Assembly (NCBI GenBank): GCA_902594875.1 | Contig: CACJNU010000001.1 | Span: 121,468 to 185,467 of the forward strand | Origin: an uncultured Prochlorococcus sp. | GTDB taxonomy: Bacteria > Cyanobacteriota > Cyanobacteriia > PCC-6307 > Cyanobiaceae | DNA length: 64,000 bases | Direction: 5' to 3' | In this document: piece by piece, positions 52,795-61,741 of the stretch | Position numbering within the stretch: position 1 is the first letter of the stretch | How the letters are laid out: every line of letters begins with the position of its first letter | Made by a program: the position numbers and the translations under genes | Notes under the pieces: model-generated | Seen by the model: the letters and a program-made list of their open reading frames with translations, nothing else | Databases searched by the model: none | Told to the model about the DNA's origin: nothing

Positions 52795-54585
52795 ATGTCG
52801 AATATTGATTTAAAAAGAAGAACAAAAATTGTAGCAACTATTGGACCTGCAACACAATCTGAAGAGATAATTACAAATTTAATTAAAGCTGGAGTAACAA
52901 CATTCAGATTAAATTTCTCACATGGAGATCATAAGGATCATGCTGAGAGAATAAAAACCATAAGGGAAGTATCCAAAAAGTTAGATATAGATATTGGAAT
53001 ATTGCAAGATCTTCAAGGACCTAAAATACGATTAGGGCGCTTTAAAGATGGGCCAGTTAAAGTTAAAAAAGGGGATAAATTCACTCTGACATCTAATGAA
53101 GTCGAATGTACGAATACTATTGCTAATGTAACCTATGACAAACTTTCTCAAGAAGTTAGCGAAGGTAAAAGAATACTTTTAGATGATGGGAAAATTGAAA
53201 TGATTGTAGAAAAAGTTGATAAAAATGCAAATAATTTGGAGTGCATTGTAACTGTAGGAGGGGTTCTTTCAAACAACAAAGGTGTTAATTTTCCAGATGT
53301 TCAATTATCAGTAAAAGCATTAACAGATAAAGATAAAGTGGATTTAAAATTCGGTTTATCTGAGGGCGTTGATTGGATAGCACTAAGTTTCGTAAGAAAT
53401 CCATCAGATATAAATGAGATAAAAGATTTAATAAACAAAAATGGGCATTCAACTCCTGTAGTCGCAAAAATAGAAAAATTTGAAGCTATTGATCAGATTG
53501 ATTCAGTATTACCCTTATGTGATGGGGTTATGGTTGCAAGAGGTGATTTGGGAGTAGAAATGCCTGCAGAAGAAGTTCCTCTTTTACAAAAGGATTTAAT
53601 AAGAAAAGCTAATTCATTAGGTATCCCAATAATTACTGCGACGCAAATGCTTGATTCTATGGCTTCTAACCCAAGACCAACTAGGGCCGAAGTTAGTGAT
53701 GTTGCAAATGCAATTCTGGATGGTACAGATGCTGTAATGCTCTCAAACGAAACTGCAGTTGGAGATTATCCTGTAGAGGCAGTTGAAACGATGGCAACCA
53801 TAGCAAGAAGAATTGAAAGAGATTATCCACTTAAGGCTATTGAAAGCCACTTACCCAGTACGATCCCAAATGCTATTAGTGCAGCAGTAAGTAATATAGC
53901 TAGACAACTTGATGCAGGAGCCATAATCCCTTTAACTAAATCTGGTTCTACCGCTCGAAATGTAAGTAAGTTCAGACCTCCAACACCTATCTTGGCAACT
54001 ACTACAGAGAGAAGTGTAGCGAGAAGATTGCAACTTGTTTGGGGAGTTACTCCAATAGTAGTTAAAAATGATCATAGAACAGCAAAAACTTTTAGTATAG
54101 CTATGCAAATTGCTCAGGAGATGGGGATCTTAAATCAAGGAGATTTAGTAGTCCAAACCGCAGGTACATTAACTGGAATTAGCGGCTCTACAGATTTAAT
54201 AAAAGTCGGTTTAGTAAGAAAGATTGTATCAAGAGGAATTTCAATAGGGGAAACCGGTGTAACAGGTAAAGCCAGAATAATTAAAAATAATCTTGATATG
54301 TCCTTAATTTGCCCAGGAGAAATATTATTTGTTCCGAAGGAATTAATGCAAAATATTCCACTGAGTAAAAATATTGCCGGCATTGTTACTAACCAAAATG
54401 TAAATGATGTTTATGCTTTGTTCAACAAAAATAATAAAAAGATTTCTACAATTTGTAATTTAGAAAATATCGATAATCATCAAATCAGTAATGGTGATCT
54501 TATTACACTCCAACTTAATGAAGGTGTTATTTACATGGGACAAATTGAAGATGATGATGCAATAGATAAATATAAATATGTCTAG
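52795..54585 (+). CDS. pyk: Pyruvate kinase with C-terminal PEP-utiliser-like domain
   Basis: Converts phosphoenolpyruvate and ADP to pyruvate and ATP in lower glycolysis. The 596-aa length exceeds the 470-480 aa standard because an extra domain of about 115 residues follows. The core has TKIVATIGPATQSEE, VVAKIEKFEAIDQID, VMVARGDLGVEMPAEEV and ITATQMLDSMASNPRPTRAE. The tail begins GISIGETGVTGKARIIKNN and resembles the mobile PEP-utiliser domain, but its phospho-histidine motif (TSHAA type) is not present. It overlaps the next gene by eight bases. Confidence 0.96.
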   Translation: MSNIDLKRRTKIVATIGPATQSEEIITNLIKAGVTTFRLNFSHGDHKDHAERIKTIREVSKKLDIDIGILQDLQGPKIRLGRFKDGPVKVKKGDKFTLTSNEVECTNTIANVTYDKLSQEVSEGKRILLDDGKIEMIVEKVDKNANNLECIVTVGGVLSNNKGVNFPDVQLSVKALTDKDKVDLKFGLSEGVDWIALSFVRNPSDINEIKDLINKNGHSTPVVAKIEKFEAIDQIDSVLPLCDGVMVARGDLGVEMPAEEVPLLQKDLIRKANSLGIPIITATQMLDSMASNPRPTRAEVSDVANAILDGTDAVMLSNETAVGDYPVEAVETMATIARRIERDYPLKAIESHLPSTIPNAISAAVSNIARQLDAGAIIPLTKSGSTARNVSKFRPPTPILATTTERSVARRLQLVWGVTPIVVKNDHRTAKTFSIAMQIAQEMGILNQGDLVVQTAGTLTGISGSTDLIKVGLVRKIVSRGISIGETGVTGKARIIKNNLDMSLICPGEILFVPKELMQNIPLSKNIAGIVTNQNVNDVYALFNKNNKKISTICNLENIDNHQISNGDLITLQLNEGVIYMGQIEDDDAIDKYKYV

Positions 54586-55810
54586 GAATATCTCAATAAA
54601 AGAAGCATTAGGCATGGCCACAAAAACTTTAGTTTCGAACAAATTGAGAAGTTCGTTAACAATGCTGGGGATAATTATTGGAAATGCTTCAGTTATTACA
54701 CTTGTTGGACTTGGTAGAGGTGCTCAAACATTAGCAAGAAACCAATTAAGTAATTTAGGCGCCAATGTTCTTTTCATTGTTCCTGGAAATAATGACACAA
54801 GAAGAAGAGGTATTTCATTTCCTAAAAACCTTGTCTTAGAAGATGCAATAGCAATAAGCAATCAAGTACCAACAGTTAAAAAAGTAGCTCCTCAAATCTC
54901 TGCTAACGAAATAGTGCAATCAAACTCTAAAAGTTTAAATATATCAATTGCTGGAGTTACTCCTGAATTTCTTGAAGTAAGAAGCTTTGAAGTAGATAAG
55001 GGTAGATTTTTATCAAAAAGTGATGTTAATAGTGCAAGAAGTTATGTTGTAATAGGTCCTGATCTTAATGACGAATTTTTCAATGATAAATCTTCATCAC
55101 TAGGAAAAAAAATCAGAATTAAAGACCACACTTATGAAATTATCGGAATATTAAAACCAAAAGGTGCTGTATTTGGAAGTAATCAAGACAAAAATGCATA
55201 TATTCCATTAACCACCATGGTCAATAGAATTACAGGGAAGGACCCTAGTTATGGAGTAAGTTTAAGCTTTATTAGTGTTGAAGCGATAAATAAAAATGCA
55301 ACTAGTGCAGCTAAATTTCAGATTACTAACCTATTAAGGCAAAGACATAAAATAATAAGAGATGATGACTTTGCGGTTAGATCACAAGAAGATGCATTAA
55401 ATATAGTAACCAACATAACAAGTGGACTAACGTTTTTATTGGCTGGTATTGGGGCAGTATCTTTAGTGGTTGGAGGCATAGGGATCATGAATATTATGCT
55501 CGTTTCTGTAAGCGAAAGGACTGAAGAGATTGGACTTAGAAAAGCAATAGGAGCTAAACAGTCAGATATATTAGTTCAATTTTTAATTGAGGCATTGATT
55601 TTATCTACAATTGGAGGATTAATCGGAACAACGACTGGATTATCAGGTGTTTTTCTTTTATCTCTGATAACACCTCTTCCTGCATCAGTAGGAATTACGA
55701 CTACTTTTTCTACCATGATCATTTCAGGATCAATAGGTTTAATCTTTGGCGTTTTACCTGCAAAAAGAGCTTCTAAGTTAGATCCAATTGTTGCATTGAG
55801 AAGTTTATAA
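54578..55810 (+). CDS. MacB-like ABC transporter permease
   Basis: A 410-aa membrane protein of the MacB/FtsX class: an N-terminal helix (LTMLGIIIGNASVITLVGLG), a large periplasmic MacB core (residues about 55-270), then three helices (about 285-405) containing GIGIMNIMLVSVSERTEEIGLRKAIGA, the FtsX signature. Such permeases couple an ATPase to extraction of lipoproteins or peptides rather than conventional import. The ATPase and adaptor partners are not next to it. Translation is coupled with pyk through an eight-base overlap, a compaction effect with no evident functional tie. Confidence 0.9.
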   Translation: MSRNISIKEALGMATKTLVSNKLRSSLTMLGIIIGNASVITLVGLGRGAQTLARNQLSNLGANVLFIVPGNNDTRRRGISFPKNLVLEDAIAISNQVPTVKKVAPQISANEIVQSNSKSLNISIAGVTPEFLEVRSFEVDKGRFLSKSDVNSARSYVVIGPDLNDEFFNDKSSSLGKKIRIKDHTYEIIGILKPKGAVFGSNQDKNAYIPLTTMVNRITGKDPSYGVSLSFISVEAINKNATSAAKFQITNLLRQRHKIIRDDDFAVRSQEDALNIVTNITSGLTFLLAGIGAVSLVVGGIGIMNIMLVSVSERTEEIGLRKAIGAKQSDILVQFLIEALILSTIGGLIGTTTGLSGVFLLSLITPLPASVGITTTFSTMIISGSIGLIFGVLPAKRASKLDPIVALRSL

Positions 55811-55825
55811 ATTAAATTTATAATA

Positions 55826-56395
55826 ATGCTCAATTTTTATAAATTAATTGAGATACTGGTGAGCATTCAATCACTCGTAATAACTTCAATGTTACCTGTT
55901 TATATTCCACTACCTTTTATATATAAATCTAGTAATAACTTTGAGTTGCCAATCACATGGCAAATCCCGACCATAATTTTATTAACACTTATATTTCATA
56001 AAAAAGTTGTTTTCAGAGCATTTTCTATATATATAATTTTGGGGGTATTTATGTTTCCTGTCTTTCATCAAGGAGGTTCTATAGGTTATCTGCTCACTCC
56101 AAATTTTGGTTATTTATTAGGTTTATATCCATTAATAAAAATAATTGATAATTTAAATAATAGAAATAAAATAAACGTTGGAAACTTTTTAAAAAATGGA
56201 TTTTTAGCAATATGTGCTATGCATTTAACTGGGATCTTTTACAACTTCATACAAATTATATTTTACAGTCAATTTAACTTATTTTTATATAATTTAGGGA
56301 AATACTCATTAGGTAAGATTGGATATCATTTTTTAATGCTTTTTCCACTTTTATTACTTATTAAACCTATAGAACGTTTAAAACATAGTAAATAA
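55826..56395 (+). CDS. BioY-like biotin transporter S component
   Basis: A 189-aa membrane protein with about six hydrophobic segments. The segment IILGVFMFPVFHQGGSIGYLL near residues 73-93 followed by TPNFGYLLGLYPL matches the BioY family signature (G-x-PVF-x(n)-G-P-T-x-GYLLG), with divergence. BioY is the substrate-binding S component of energy-coupling-factor importers; AT components are not visible in this window. The end overlaps the start of lspA by one base. Biotin uptake is a plausible but unproven function. Confidence 0.8.
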   Translation: MLNFYKLIEILVSIQSLVITSMLPVYIPLPFIYKSSNNFELPITWQIPTIILLTLIFHKKVVFRAFSIYIILGVFMFPVFHQGGSIGYLLTPNFGYLLGLYPLIKIIDNLNNRNKINVGNFLKNGFLAICAMHLTGIFYNFIQIIFYSQFNLFLYNLGKYSLGKIGYHFLMLFPLLLLIKPIERLKHSK

Positions 56396-56853
56396 TGATT
56401 AATAAATTACAAACTAAAATATATTTTTTATCACTAAGTATTTTTATTGTTCTAGTAGATCAATGTACGAAATATTTAATGTTTTATAATAAAAGATTAT
56501 TTATTAATAAAGATTTTCTTTTATTCAAATTAGACTTTGTAAAAAATTATGGGGCAGCATTTAACATATTTAGTGGTAGTAGAATATTTTTATCATTTAT
56601 AAGTATTTTGTTTTCAATATTACTTATTTATTTAATATTTAGGAAAAATACTTTAAACTCTTTCGATCTATATTCTTACAGCTTTATACTTGGTGGAACT
56701 ATTGGTAATGGTATAGATAGAATATATAAAGGTTTTGTGATTGATTTTATAAATTTAAATATTATAAATTTTCCAGTATTTAATATTGCTGATTTATCAA
56801 TTAATATTGGGTTTATTTTTTTACTTTACAACCTTTTTAAAGGTAATCGATAA
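56395..56853 (+). CDS. lspA: Lipoprotein signal peptidase LspA
   Basis: An aspartic membrane protease that cleaves the signal peptide of lipoproteins after lipidation. The 152-aa protein has four membrane helices. Conserved motifs are VDQCTKYLM (about residue 21), FVKNYGAAFNIFSG, GGTIGNGIDRI with the first catalytic aspartate (about residue 108), and FPVFNIADLSINIG with the second (about residue 131). Very AT-rich (I, L, F, K heavy). The stop codon is followed one base later by the GTPase start, suggesting one operon with bioY and the GTPase. Confidence 0.92.
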   Translation: MINKLQTKIYFLSLSIFIVLVDQCTKYLMFYNKRLFINKDFLLFKLDFVKNYGAAFNIFSGSRIFLSFISILFSILLIYLIFRKNTLNSFDLYSYSFILGGTIGNGIDRIYKGFVIDFINLNIINFPVFNIADLSINIGFIFLLYNLFKGNR

Positions 56854-56854
56854 A

Positions 56855-58354
56855 ATGAATTACTTGAAATTTAAGTATATAAAATATTTATTATTAATAT
56901 TATTTTTATATATTTTAATTTCGATATTTATAAAAATAGTTAATTTTTATACCCTTATATTTTTAATAGTAATTATTTATATCTTTTATAATATTGATAA
57001 AAAGTTATTTAAAAAAATAGTTTATAAAGTTATATATAAAAATAAAAAAAATACACTTTCATTCAAAAATACATACGGAGCTGCGAAGATAAGTTTGGAA
57101 GGGGTCGAGAATATTAATAAAAAAATTAACGATAAAGTAAAAGTTGAACTTTTAAATTACCAAAAAAACAAACTTGAGTCCCAATTAAAAATAGGAGATT
57201 ATAAAGTTACTCTTTTTGGAGCAGGTTCCTCAGGAAAGACTTCTATAGCAAGATCCTTATTAAAAAATATTGTCGGACAAACATCTGCAAAAATAGGTAC
57301 AACAAAGCAAATTATTAGCTATAAAATTCGCATCCCAATTTTAAAAAGAAACATTAATATAATTGATACTCCGGGTTTATTCGAACCATCTAAATTAGGA
57401 GAAGAAAGAGAAAAAGCAACAATTATACAAGCATCAAATTCAGACTTGGTTCTCTTTGTTTTAGATCAAGACATAAATAAATACGAATACTATTTAATAA
57501 ATGAATTATTAAAATTAAGAAAAAAAATAATAATAGTTCTAAATAAATGTGATTTGAGGTCTAAAGATGAAAATAACCTAATCAAAGAAAATATAATTTC
57601 TATAACTTCTGCTAGAAAAAATAATATTTCTGTTGTTCAAACAATTGCTGTACCTCAACAATCTCCCTATATAAAATCAGATACTTTAAATTTAGTACCA
57701 GATGTAGGAAGTTTATTTAAAGAAATAATTGAAACACTCGATAATAATGGTGAAGAGTTATTGGCGGATAATATTCTTTTTCGCTCAAATAAGTTAGGTA
57801 TTAAAAGTAAAAATCTCGTGCAAGAACAAAGATATTTAATGTCAAATAAAGTGATTAATAAGTACATGTGGATAACAGGAGGGGTAATACTAGTTAATCC
57901 ATTACCAGCTGTTGATTTCCTAACTACTACCTCAGTAAACCTTCAAATGATAATGGAATTATCAAAAATATATGAAATAAAGCTTACAAAAAAAGATGCA
58001 AAAGATTTAGCGACTTCATTGCTAAGCGCATTGGCTAAACAAGGAATACTAAAAGGGGGTCTCGCCATTCTTTCTCCTGCTTTAGCTACAAGCCTAACTA
58101 AAATTATATTATCTAAATCTATACAATCAGTTACAGCAGGCTGGTTAATAAGAATAGTAGGACTAAGTTTGATTGAATATTTTAAAAATGGGCAAAATTG
58201 GGGAGATGGAGGAATCCAAGAAGTAGTAGATAAGATCTATAGAATAAGTAAGAGAGAAGACATTTTAAACAACTTCGTAAAAGAAGCTATTTCAAAAATT
58301 GAAATGAAAAAGTATTTTAAATCAAATAACAGTTTGCCTCCATCTACTATGTAA
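56855..58354 (+). CDS. Membrane-anchored Era-like GTPase with DUF697 domain
   Basis: A 499-aa protein. The start at 56855 (MNYLKFKYIKYLL) is chosen because the frame upstream runs inside lspA. Residues 10-46 form two adjacent membrane helices. The G domain follows: P-loop GAGSSGKTS (122-130), a threonine switch (GTT, 148-150), DTPG (171-174) and NKCD (230-233). The C-terminal half is the DUF697 type: KYMWITGGVILVNPLPAVD and LLSALAKQGILKGGLAILSP, which probably also meets the membrane. Cyanobacterial and plastid relatives are known; a role in ribosome or membrane biogenesis is inferred from Era-type GTPases. Confidence 0.85.
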   Translation: MNYLKFKYIKYLLLILFLYILISIFIKIVNFYTLIFLIVIIYIFYNIDKKLFKKIVYKVIYKNKKNTLSFKNTYGAAKISLEGVENINKKINDKVKVELLNYQKNKLESQLKIGDYKVTLFGAGSSGKTSIARSLLKNIVGQTSAKIGTTKQIISYKIRIPILKRNINIIDTPGLFEPSKLGEEREKATIIQASNSDLVLFVLDQDINKYEYYLINELLKLRKKIIIVLNKCDLRSKDENNLIKENIISITSARKNNISVVQTIAVPQQSPYIKSDTLNLVPDVGSLFKEIIETLDNNGEELLADNILFRSNKLGIKSKNLVQEQRYLMSNKVINKYMWITGGVILVNPLPAVDFLTTTSVNLQMIMELSKIYEIKLTKKDAKDLATSLLSALAKQGILKGGLAILSPALATSLTKIILSKSIQSVTAGWLIRIVGLSLIEYFKNGQNWGDGGIQEVVDKIYRISKREDILNNFVKEAISKIEMKKYFKSNNSLPPSTM

Positions 58355-58484
58355 AATTGGATAATTGATCATTGAGATAAGTTCTGAAATCAAAGATAGT
58401 TATTAAGAGTAAATAAGCAATACAAATAGCTATAGATATAAAACCTGTTACTATTGCAATTATTTTTGGTCTACTCATATTCAT
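58347..58484 (-). CDS. Small single-helix membrane protein, 45 aa
   Basis: A 45-codon frame starting MNMSRPKIIAIVTGF and forming one membrane helix (about residues 8-29), with a polar C-terminus. Three basic residues just before the helix set an N-in topology. I recall similar short SRP-x-IIAIVTG proteins in other picocyanobacteria, but this cannot be confirmed here. A second ATG two codons downstream is an alternative start. Its stop overlaps the end of the plus-strand GTPase gene by eight bases, and the PLP decarboxylase ends three bases upstream of its start on the same strand, so they are co-transcribed. Confidence 0.72.
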   Translation of the reverse strand: MNMSRPKIIAIVTGFISIAICIAYLLLITIFDFRTYLNDQLSNFT

Positions 58485-58487
58485 AAG

Positions 58488-59873
58488 TTAGGCATCTAAT
58501 AGTCTTAAAAGTTCTTCAATATGAGATTCCTTTGTATTGTAATTTCCCATGACAACCCTTAAAAAATATCTACCTTTAAATTTTGGTCTAGAAAGCATAA
58601 AATTACTGTTGATTAATTCATTAACTTTAGTATGAGTCCATTTATCAGAGTCTTCTGGCCCAAGTTTCTTCGGTATAAATGAAACAATATGAAGAGGCCC
58701 TGAGTATAAATCAAATTTATTCTTTTTAATGTTTTTTATAAAAAAATCTTTTCTTTTAATTGATGATTTTAATATATTTTCTATTCCACTCAGACCTAAA
58801 AAACGAAACCCAAGCCATAGTTTGATAACCTCTGCAGGTCTAGAACCTTGTATGCCAATTTCTCCTCTATTTATAATATTTTCTTTAGATGACATATATG
58901 GAAGTCCAGTATTAAAAGTATTTTCTAAAGTACTCATATTTGAAACCAATAACAAAGATGATGTCTTTGTAATACCAATAATTTTTTGTGGATTTATCGT
59001 TATCGAATTAGCTTGATTAATATCATTTAAACCTTTTATTGGAATTGAGGTTACAGCAAAAATTCCTCCAATAGAGCCATCGATATGTAGCCATATATTT
59101 CTTTCTTTGCATATTTCACTTATTTCTTTAATAGGGTCAATGGCTCCTCTTACAGTTGTCCCAAGGGTGGCAACTATAGCAAATATTTTTTTATTTTCAA
59201 CTATACATTTATCTAAAGAGTTTCTGAGGTCGTTTATATCCATTCTACCTTGATTATCAGTTTTAATCCTGACAAGATTGTTTATATCTAGACCCATTAC
59301 TCTTATACATTTAACGAAGGAAGAATGAGCATCTTCACTAACAAGTAATACAGAATTCGGATTTTTACCTAATCCAGCATTATTTCTAGCTGCTATAAGG
59401 GCATTCAGATTACTTAATGTACCTCCGCTGGCAGCTATACCTCCTGAGAGATCATTAAAACCTATTTTCTTGGCAAACCATTTGCATAATGATTCCTCAA
59501 GCAAAGTTACACTTGGTGATAACTCGTAAGCGAGGAGATTATTATTTAAACCAGCAGCAATTAAATCTCCCAAAATAGAGAAAATTAAAGGTGGGGGATC
59601 AAGGTGAGCTAGTGAACCAGGATGAACGGGATTAAATGAATTATTCAAAAGGGATTCAATCTCAGAAAACAAATCTTCTTCAGAGTTACCAACTTCCGCA
59701 GGCATAATGCACTTGAAATTCTCATCAAAAGGTAAAGGACCAGTTTTATCAGCTTTAGAGAACCAGTCACAAAGAGTTTGACTCGCTCTATTCAGAAGAG
59801 TAATCAATTTGTCATTAGTCCCTAAATATGAGGGGAAATATATATCCTTATTATTAATTAAATCTTCAGCCAT
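58488..59873 (-). CDS. PLP-dependent group II decarboxylase
   Basis: A 461-aa decarboxylase of the aromatic/glutamate/diaminobutyrate superfamily. Features are NPVHPGSLAHLDPPPLIFSI near residue 75, SGGIAASGGTLSNLNALIAARN (PLP phosphate region, about 140), the aspartate in IWLHIDGSIGGIFAV (about 265) and the PLP lysine in TINPQKIIGITKTSSLLLVS (about 295). The usual HK of such enzymes is QK here, as in some cyanobacterial forms. The substrate cannot be assigned; 2,4-diaminobutyrate or an aromatic amino acid are candidates. It is divergent from tadA by 43 bases. Confidence 0.85.
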   Translation of the reverse strand: MAEDLINNKDIYFPSYLGTNDKLITLLNRASQTLCDWFSKADKTGPLPFDENFKCIMPAEVGNSEEDLFSEIESLLNNSFNPVHPGSLAHLDPPPLIFSILGDLIAAGLNNNLLAYELSPSVTLLEESLCKWFAKKIGFNDLSGGIAASGGTLSNLNALIAARNNAGLGKNPNSVLLVSEDAHSSFVKCIRVMGLDINNLVRIKTDNQGRMDINDLRNSLDKCIVENKKIFAIVATLGTTVRGAIDPIKEISEICKERNIWLHIDGSIGGIFAVTSIPIKGLNDINQANSITINPQKIIGITKTSSLLLVSNMSTLENTFNTGLPYMSSKENIINRGEIGIQGSRPAEVIKLWLGFRFLGLSGIENILKSSIKRKDFFIKNIKKNKFDLYSGPLHIVSFIPKKLGPEDSDKWTHTKVNELINSNFMLSRPKFKGRYFLRVVMGNYNTKESHIEELLRLLDA

Positions 59874-59916
59874 CAGATAAGATATCTATTATCAATTCTA
59901 TTCTCAATATTTGTAA

Positions 59917-60432
59917 ATGAGATATTTTTTTGAAAATGGAAATAGTAATAAAGATCAACAAAAAAAAACAAATAATTCTAATTACACTTTTTGGATGAAT
60001 TCGATATTAAGAAGATCAAAAGAGATTGGAAAAGTTGAGCTGCCAATATGTTCCATAATTTTAGATGAAAGAGGAAGATGTATCGGTAGAGGAGTTAACA
60101 GGAGGTATATAAATAAAGACCCATTAGGTCATGCTGAGATAATGGCACTTAGGCAGGCATCTCTAATAAAAAATGATTGGAGATTTAATGAATGTACCAT
60201 TATCACAAATCTAGAACCTTGTACTATGTGTTCCTCTGCTCTTATTCAAGCACGGATGGGTAAAGTTATATTCGGTGCTTACGATAAGAAAAGAGGCGGA
60301 TTGGGGGGCTCTATCGACCTATCAAAACATGAAAGTGCTCATCACAAAATGGAAGTAATTGGAGGTATCCAGGAAGATGAATGTAGTGAAATTTTACAGA
60401 TTTGGTTCAAAAAGTTGAGGACTCAAAAATAG
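59917..60432 (+). CDS. tadA: tRNA-specific adenosine deaminase TadA
   Basis: A zinc deaminase that converts A34 to inosine in tRNA-Arg(ACG). The 171-aa protein has the HAE motif in DPLGHAEIMALRQA (about residue 71) and the PCxxC motif in TNLEPCTMCSSALIQARM (about residue 105), both zinc ligands, and VIFGAYDKKRGGLGGS in the typical place. It has an N-terminal extension of about 20 Asn/Lys-rich residues. The tRNA enzyme reading is favoured over other CMP/dCMP deaminases by the C-terminal layout. The 3' end overlaps the convergent class V aminotransferase gene by 26 bases. Confidence 0.88.
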   Translation: MRYFFENGNSNKDQQKKTNNSNYTFWMNSILRRSKEIGKVELPICSIILDERGRCIGRGVNRRYINKDPLGHAEIMALRQASLIKNDWRFNECTIITNLEPCTMCSSALIQARMGKVIFGAYDKKRGGLGGSIDLSKHESAHHKMEVIGGIQEDECSEILQIWFKKLRTQK

Positions 60433-61591
60433 AAAATTTCTTTAGCTCAGTATCAAATAGGTTTAATAATCTATCAACATTCTCCTCACATGAATTAAAA
60501 CCCATTAGCCCTACGCGCCACACCTTACCGGATAATTCTCCTAGTCCATTTCCTATTTCAATTCCAAAGTTTTTTAAGAGGTGATTTCTAAAACCATCCC
60601 CATCAACTGCTGGAGGAATTTTAACTGTGGTTAAAGTTGGCAATCTATAATCCTCTGATACATGTAATTCAATTCCAAGACTTTCAAAACCATTCCACAG
60701 TTTCTTTGCATTATTATTGTGCCTATCCCAAACATTTTCTAAACCCTCATTAGCAATTAACCGTAAACCTTCACGAATAGCAAAATTCATATTAACGGGT
60801 GCTGTGTGATGGTAAACACGATCTGAACCCCAATATTTATTTAATAAAGATAAATCTAAATACCAGTTAGGTACTTTTGTTTTTCTTGAACTTAGTTTTT
60901 CTTCAGCTCTTTTATTGATTGTAAAAGGGCTTAAACCTGGTGGACAACTTAATCCCTTTTGACTACAACTATAAGCTAGATCTATTTTCCATTCGTCAAT
61001 TAATAATTCTAAAGCACCAAGTGAAGTAACTGCATCAACTAAAAACAAGCAGTTATTTTTTCTACATATATCACCAATCCCCTCAAGAGGTTGTAAAACA
61101 CCACTAGATGTTTCAGCATGCACAATTGCAAAAATGGCTGGTTTCTTAGTTTCTATTTCATACTCAATTTCCTCATATGTAAAAGCCTCACCCCATGGCT
61201 TTTCCATGACGGAAACTTGAGCTTTGTATCTAGTTGCCATATCGACTAATCTGTCTCCAAAATACCCTTTTTTAGCAATCAATATTTTTTCTCCTTCTTC
61301 AATAAAATTAGCTATAGAAGCTTCCATCGCAGCACTACCAGTACCACTCATTGGAAGAGTAAGACGATTATTACACTGCCACGTGTACCTTAAAAGTTTT
61401 TGTACATCAGACATCAATGAAATATATGCTTCATCTAGATGACCAATAGGATTCAAAGAAAGAGCGCTTAAGACTTCTGGATGAGCATTTGAAGGACCAG
61501 GACCTAATAAAAGCCTTGAGGGAACATAAGTCTTTGAGAAATGAGATAAATTCTCATTATTTATAGCCGGAATAAGTTTTGCTTCTGTCAA
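60407..61591 (-). CDS. Class V aminotransferase (alanine/serine-glyoxylate type)
   Basis: A 394-aa PLP enzyme of the subgroup often labelled serine-pyruvate aminotransferase or 'soluble hydrogenase 42 kDa subunit'. Signatures are LLGPGPSNAHPEVLSALSL near residue 30, LPMSGTGSAAMEASIANF (PLP phosphate region), FLVDAVTSLGALELLIDEW with the aspartate, and the PLP lysine in YSCSQKGLSCPPGLSPF (about residue 200). The role would be transamination of photorespiratory glyoxylate to glycine. It reads away from glnA with a 214-base intergenic region containing several palindromes, so both nitrogen genes may share control. Confidence 0.88.
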   Translation of the reverse strand: MTEAKLIPAINNENLSHFSKTYVPSRLLLGPGPSNAHPEVLSALSLNPIGHLDEAYISLMSDVQKLLRYTWQCNNRLTLPMSGTGSAAMEASIANFIEEGEKILIAKKGYFGDRLVDMATRYKAQVSVMEKPWGEAFTYEEIEYEIETKKPAIFAIVHAETSSGVLQPLEGIGDICRKNNCLFLVDAVTSLGALELLIDEWKIDLAYSCSQKGLSCPPGLSPFTINKRAEEKLSSRKTKVPNWYLDLSLLNKYWGSDRVYHHTAPVNMNFAIREGLRLIANEGLENVWDRHNNNAKKLWNGFESLGIELHVSEDYRLPTLTTVKIPPAVDGDGFRNHLLKNFGIEIGNGLGELSGKVWRVGLMGFNSCEENVDRLLNLFDTELKKFSIFESSTF

Positions 61592-61623
61592 AGCATTACA
61601 TTCAATTATCTTTAAATTAGACT

Positions 61624-61646
61624 AATATCGTCGCTTAAGCGATATT
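61624..61646. promoter_or_regulatory. Palindrome between the aminotransferase and glnA
   Basis: AATATCG and CGATATT form 7-bp inverted arms, and inside them CGCTTAAGCG (61632-61641) is a perfect 10-bp palindrome. It lies 33 bases upstream of the aminotransferase ATG. A second, weaker inverted repeat AACACT/AGTGTT is at 61709-61734. Either could be an operator; no protein is assigned. Confidence 0.35.
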
Positions 61647-61741
61647 TATTTAAAGAAATTAATTCAATTTAAATAATTAAGTAAATAATTATTAAAGTTA
61701 TAAGTTGAAACACTGAAAGAAGGCATCAAGTGTTGAAAAAA

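Noticed and set aside
56786-56854. Longer membrane GTPase starting inside lspA
   Set aside because: Would overlap lspA by 68 bases; an ATG just after the lspA stop gives a natural start.
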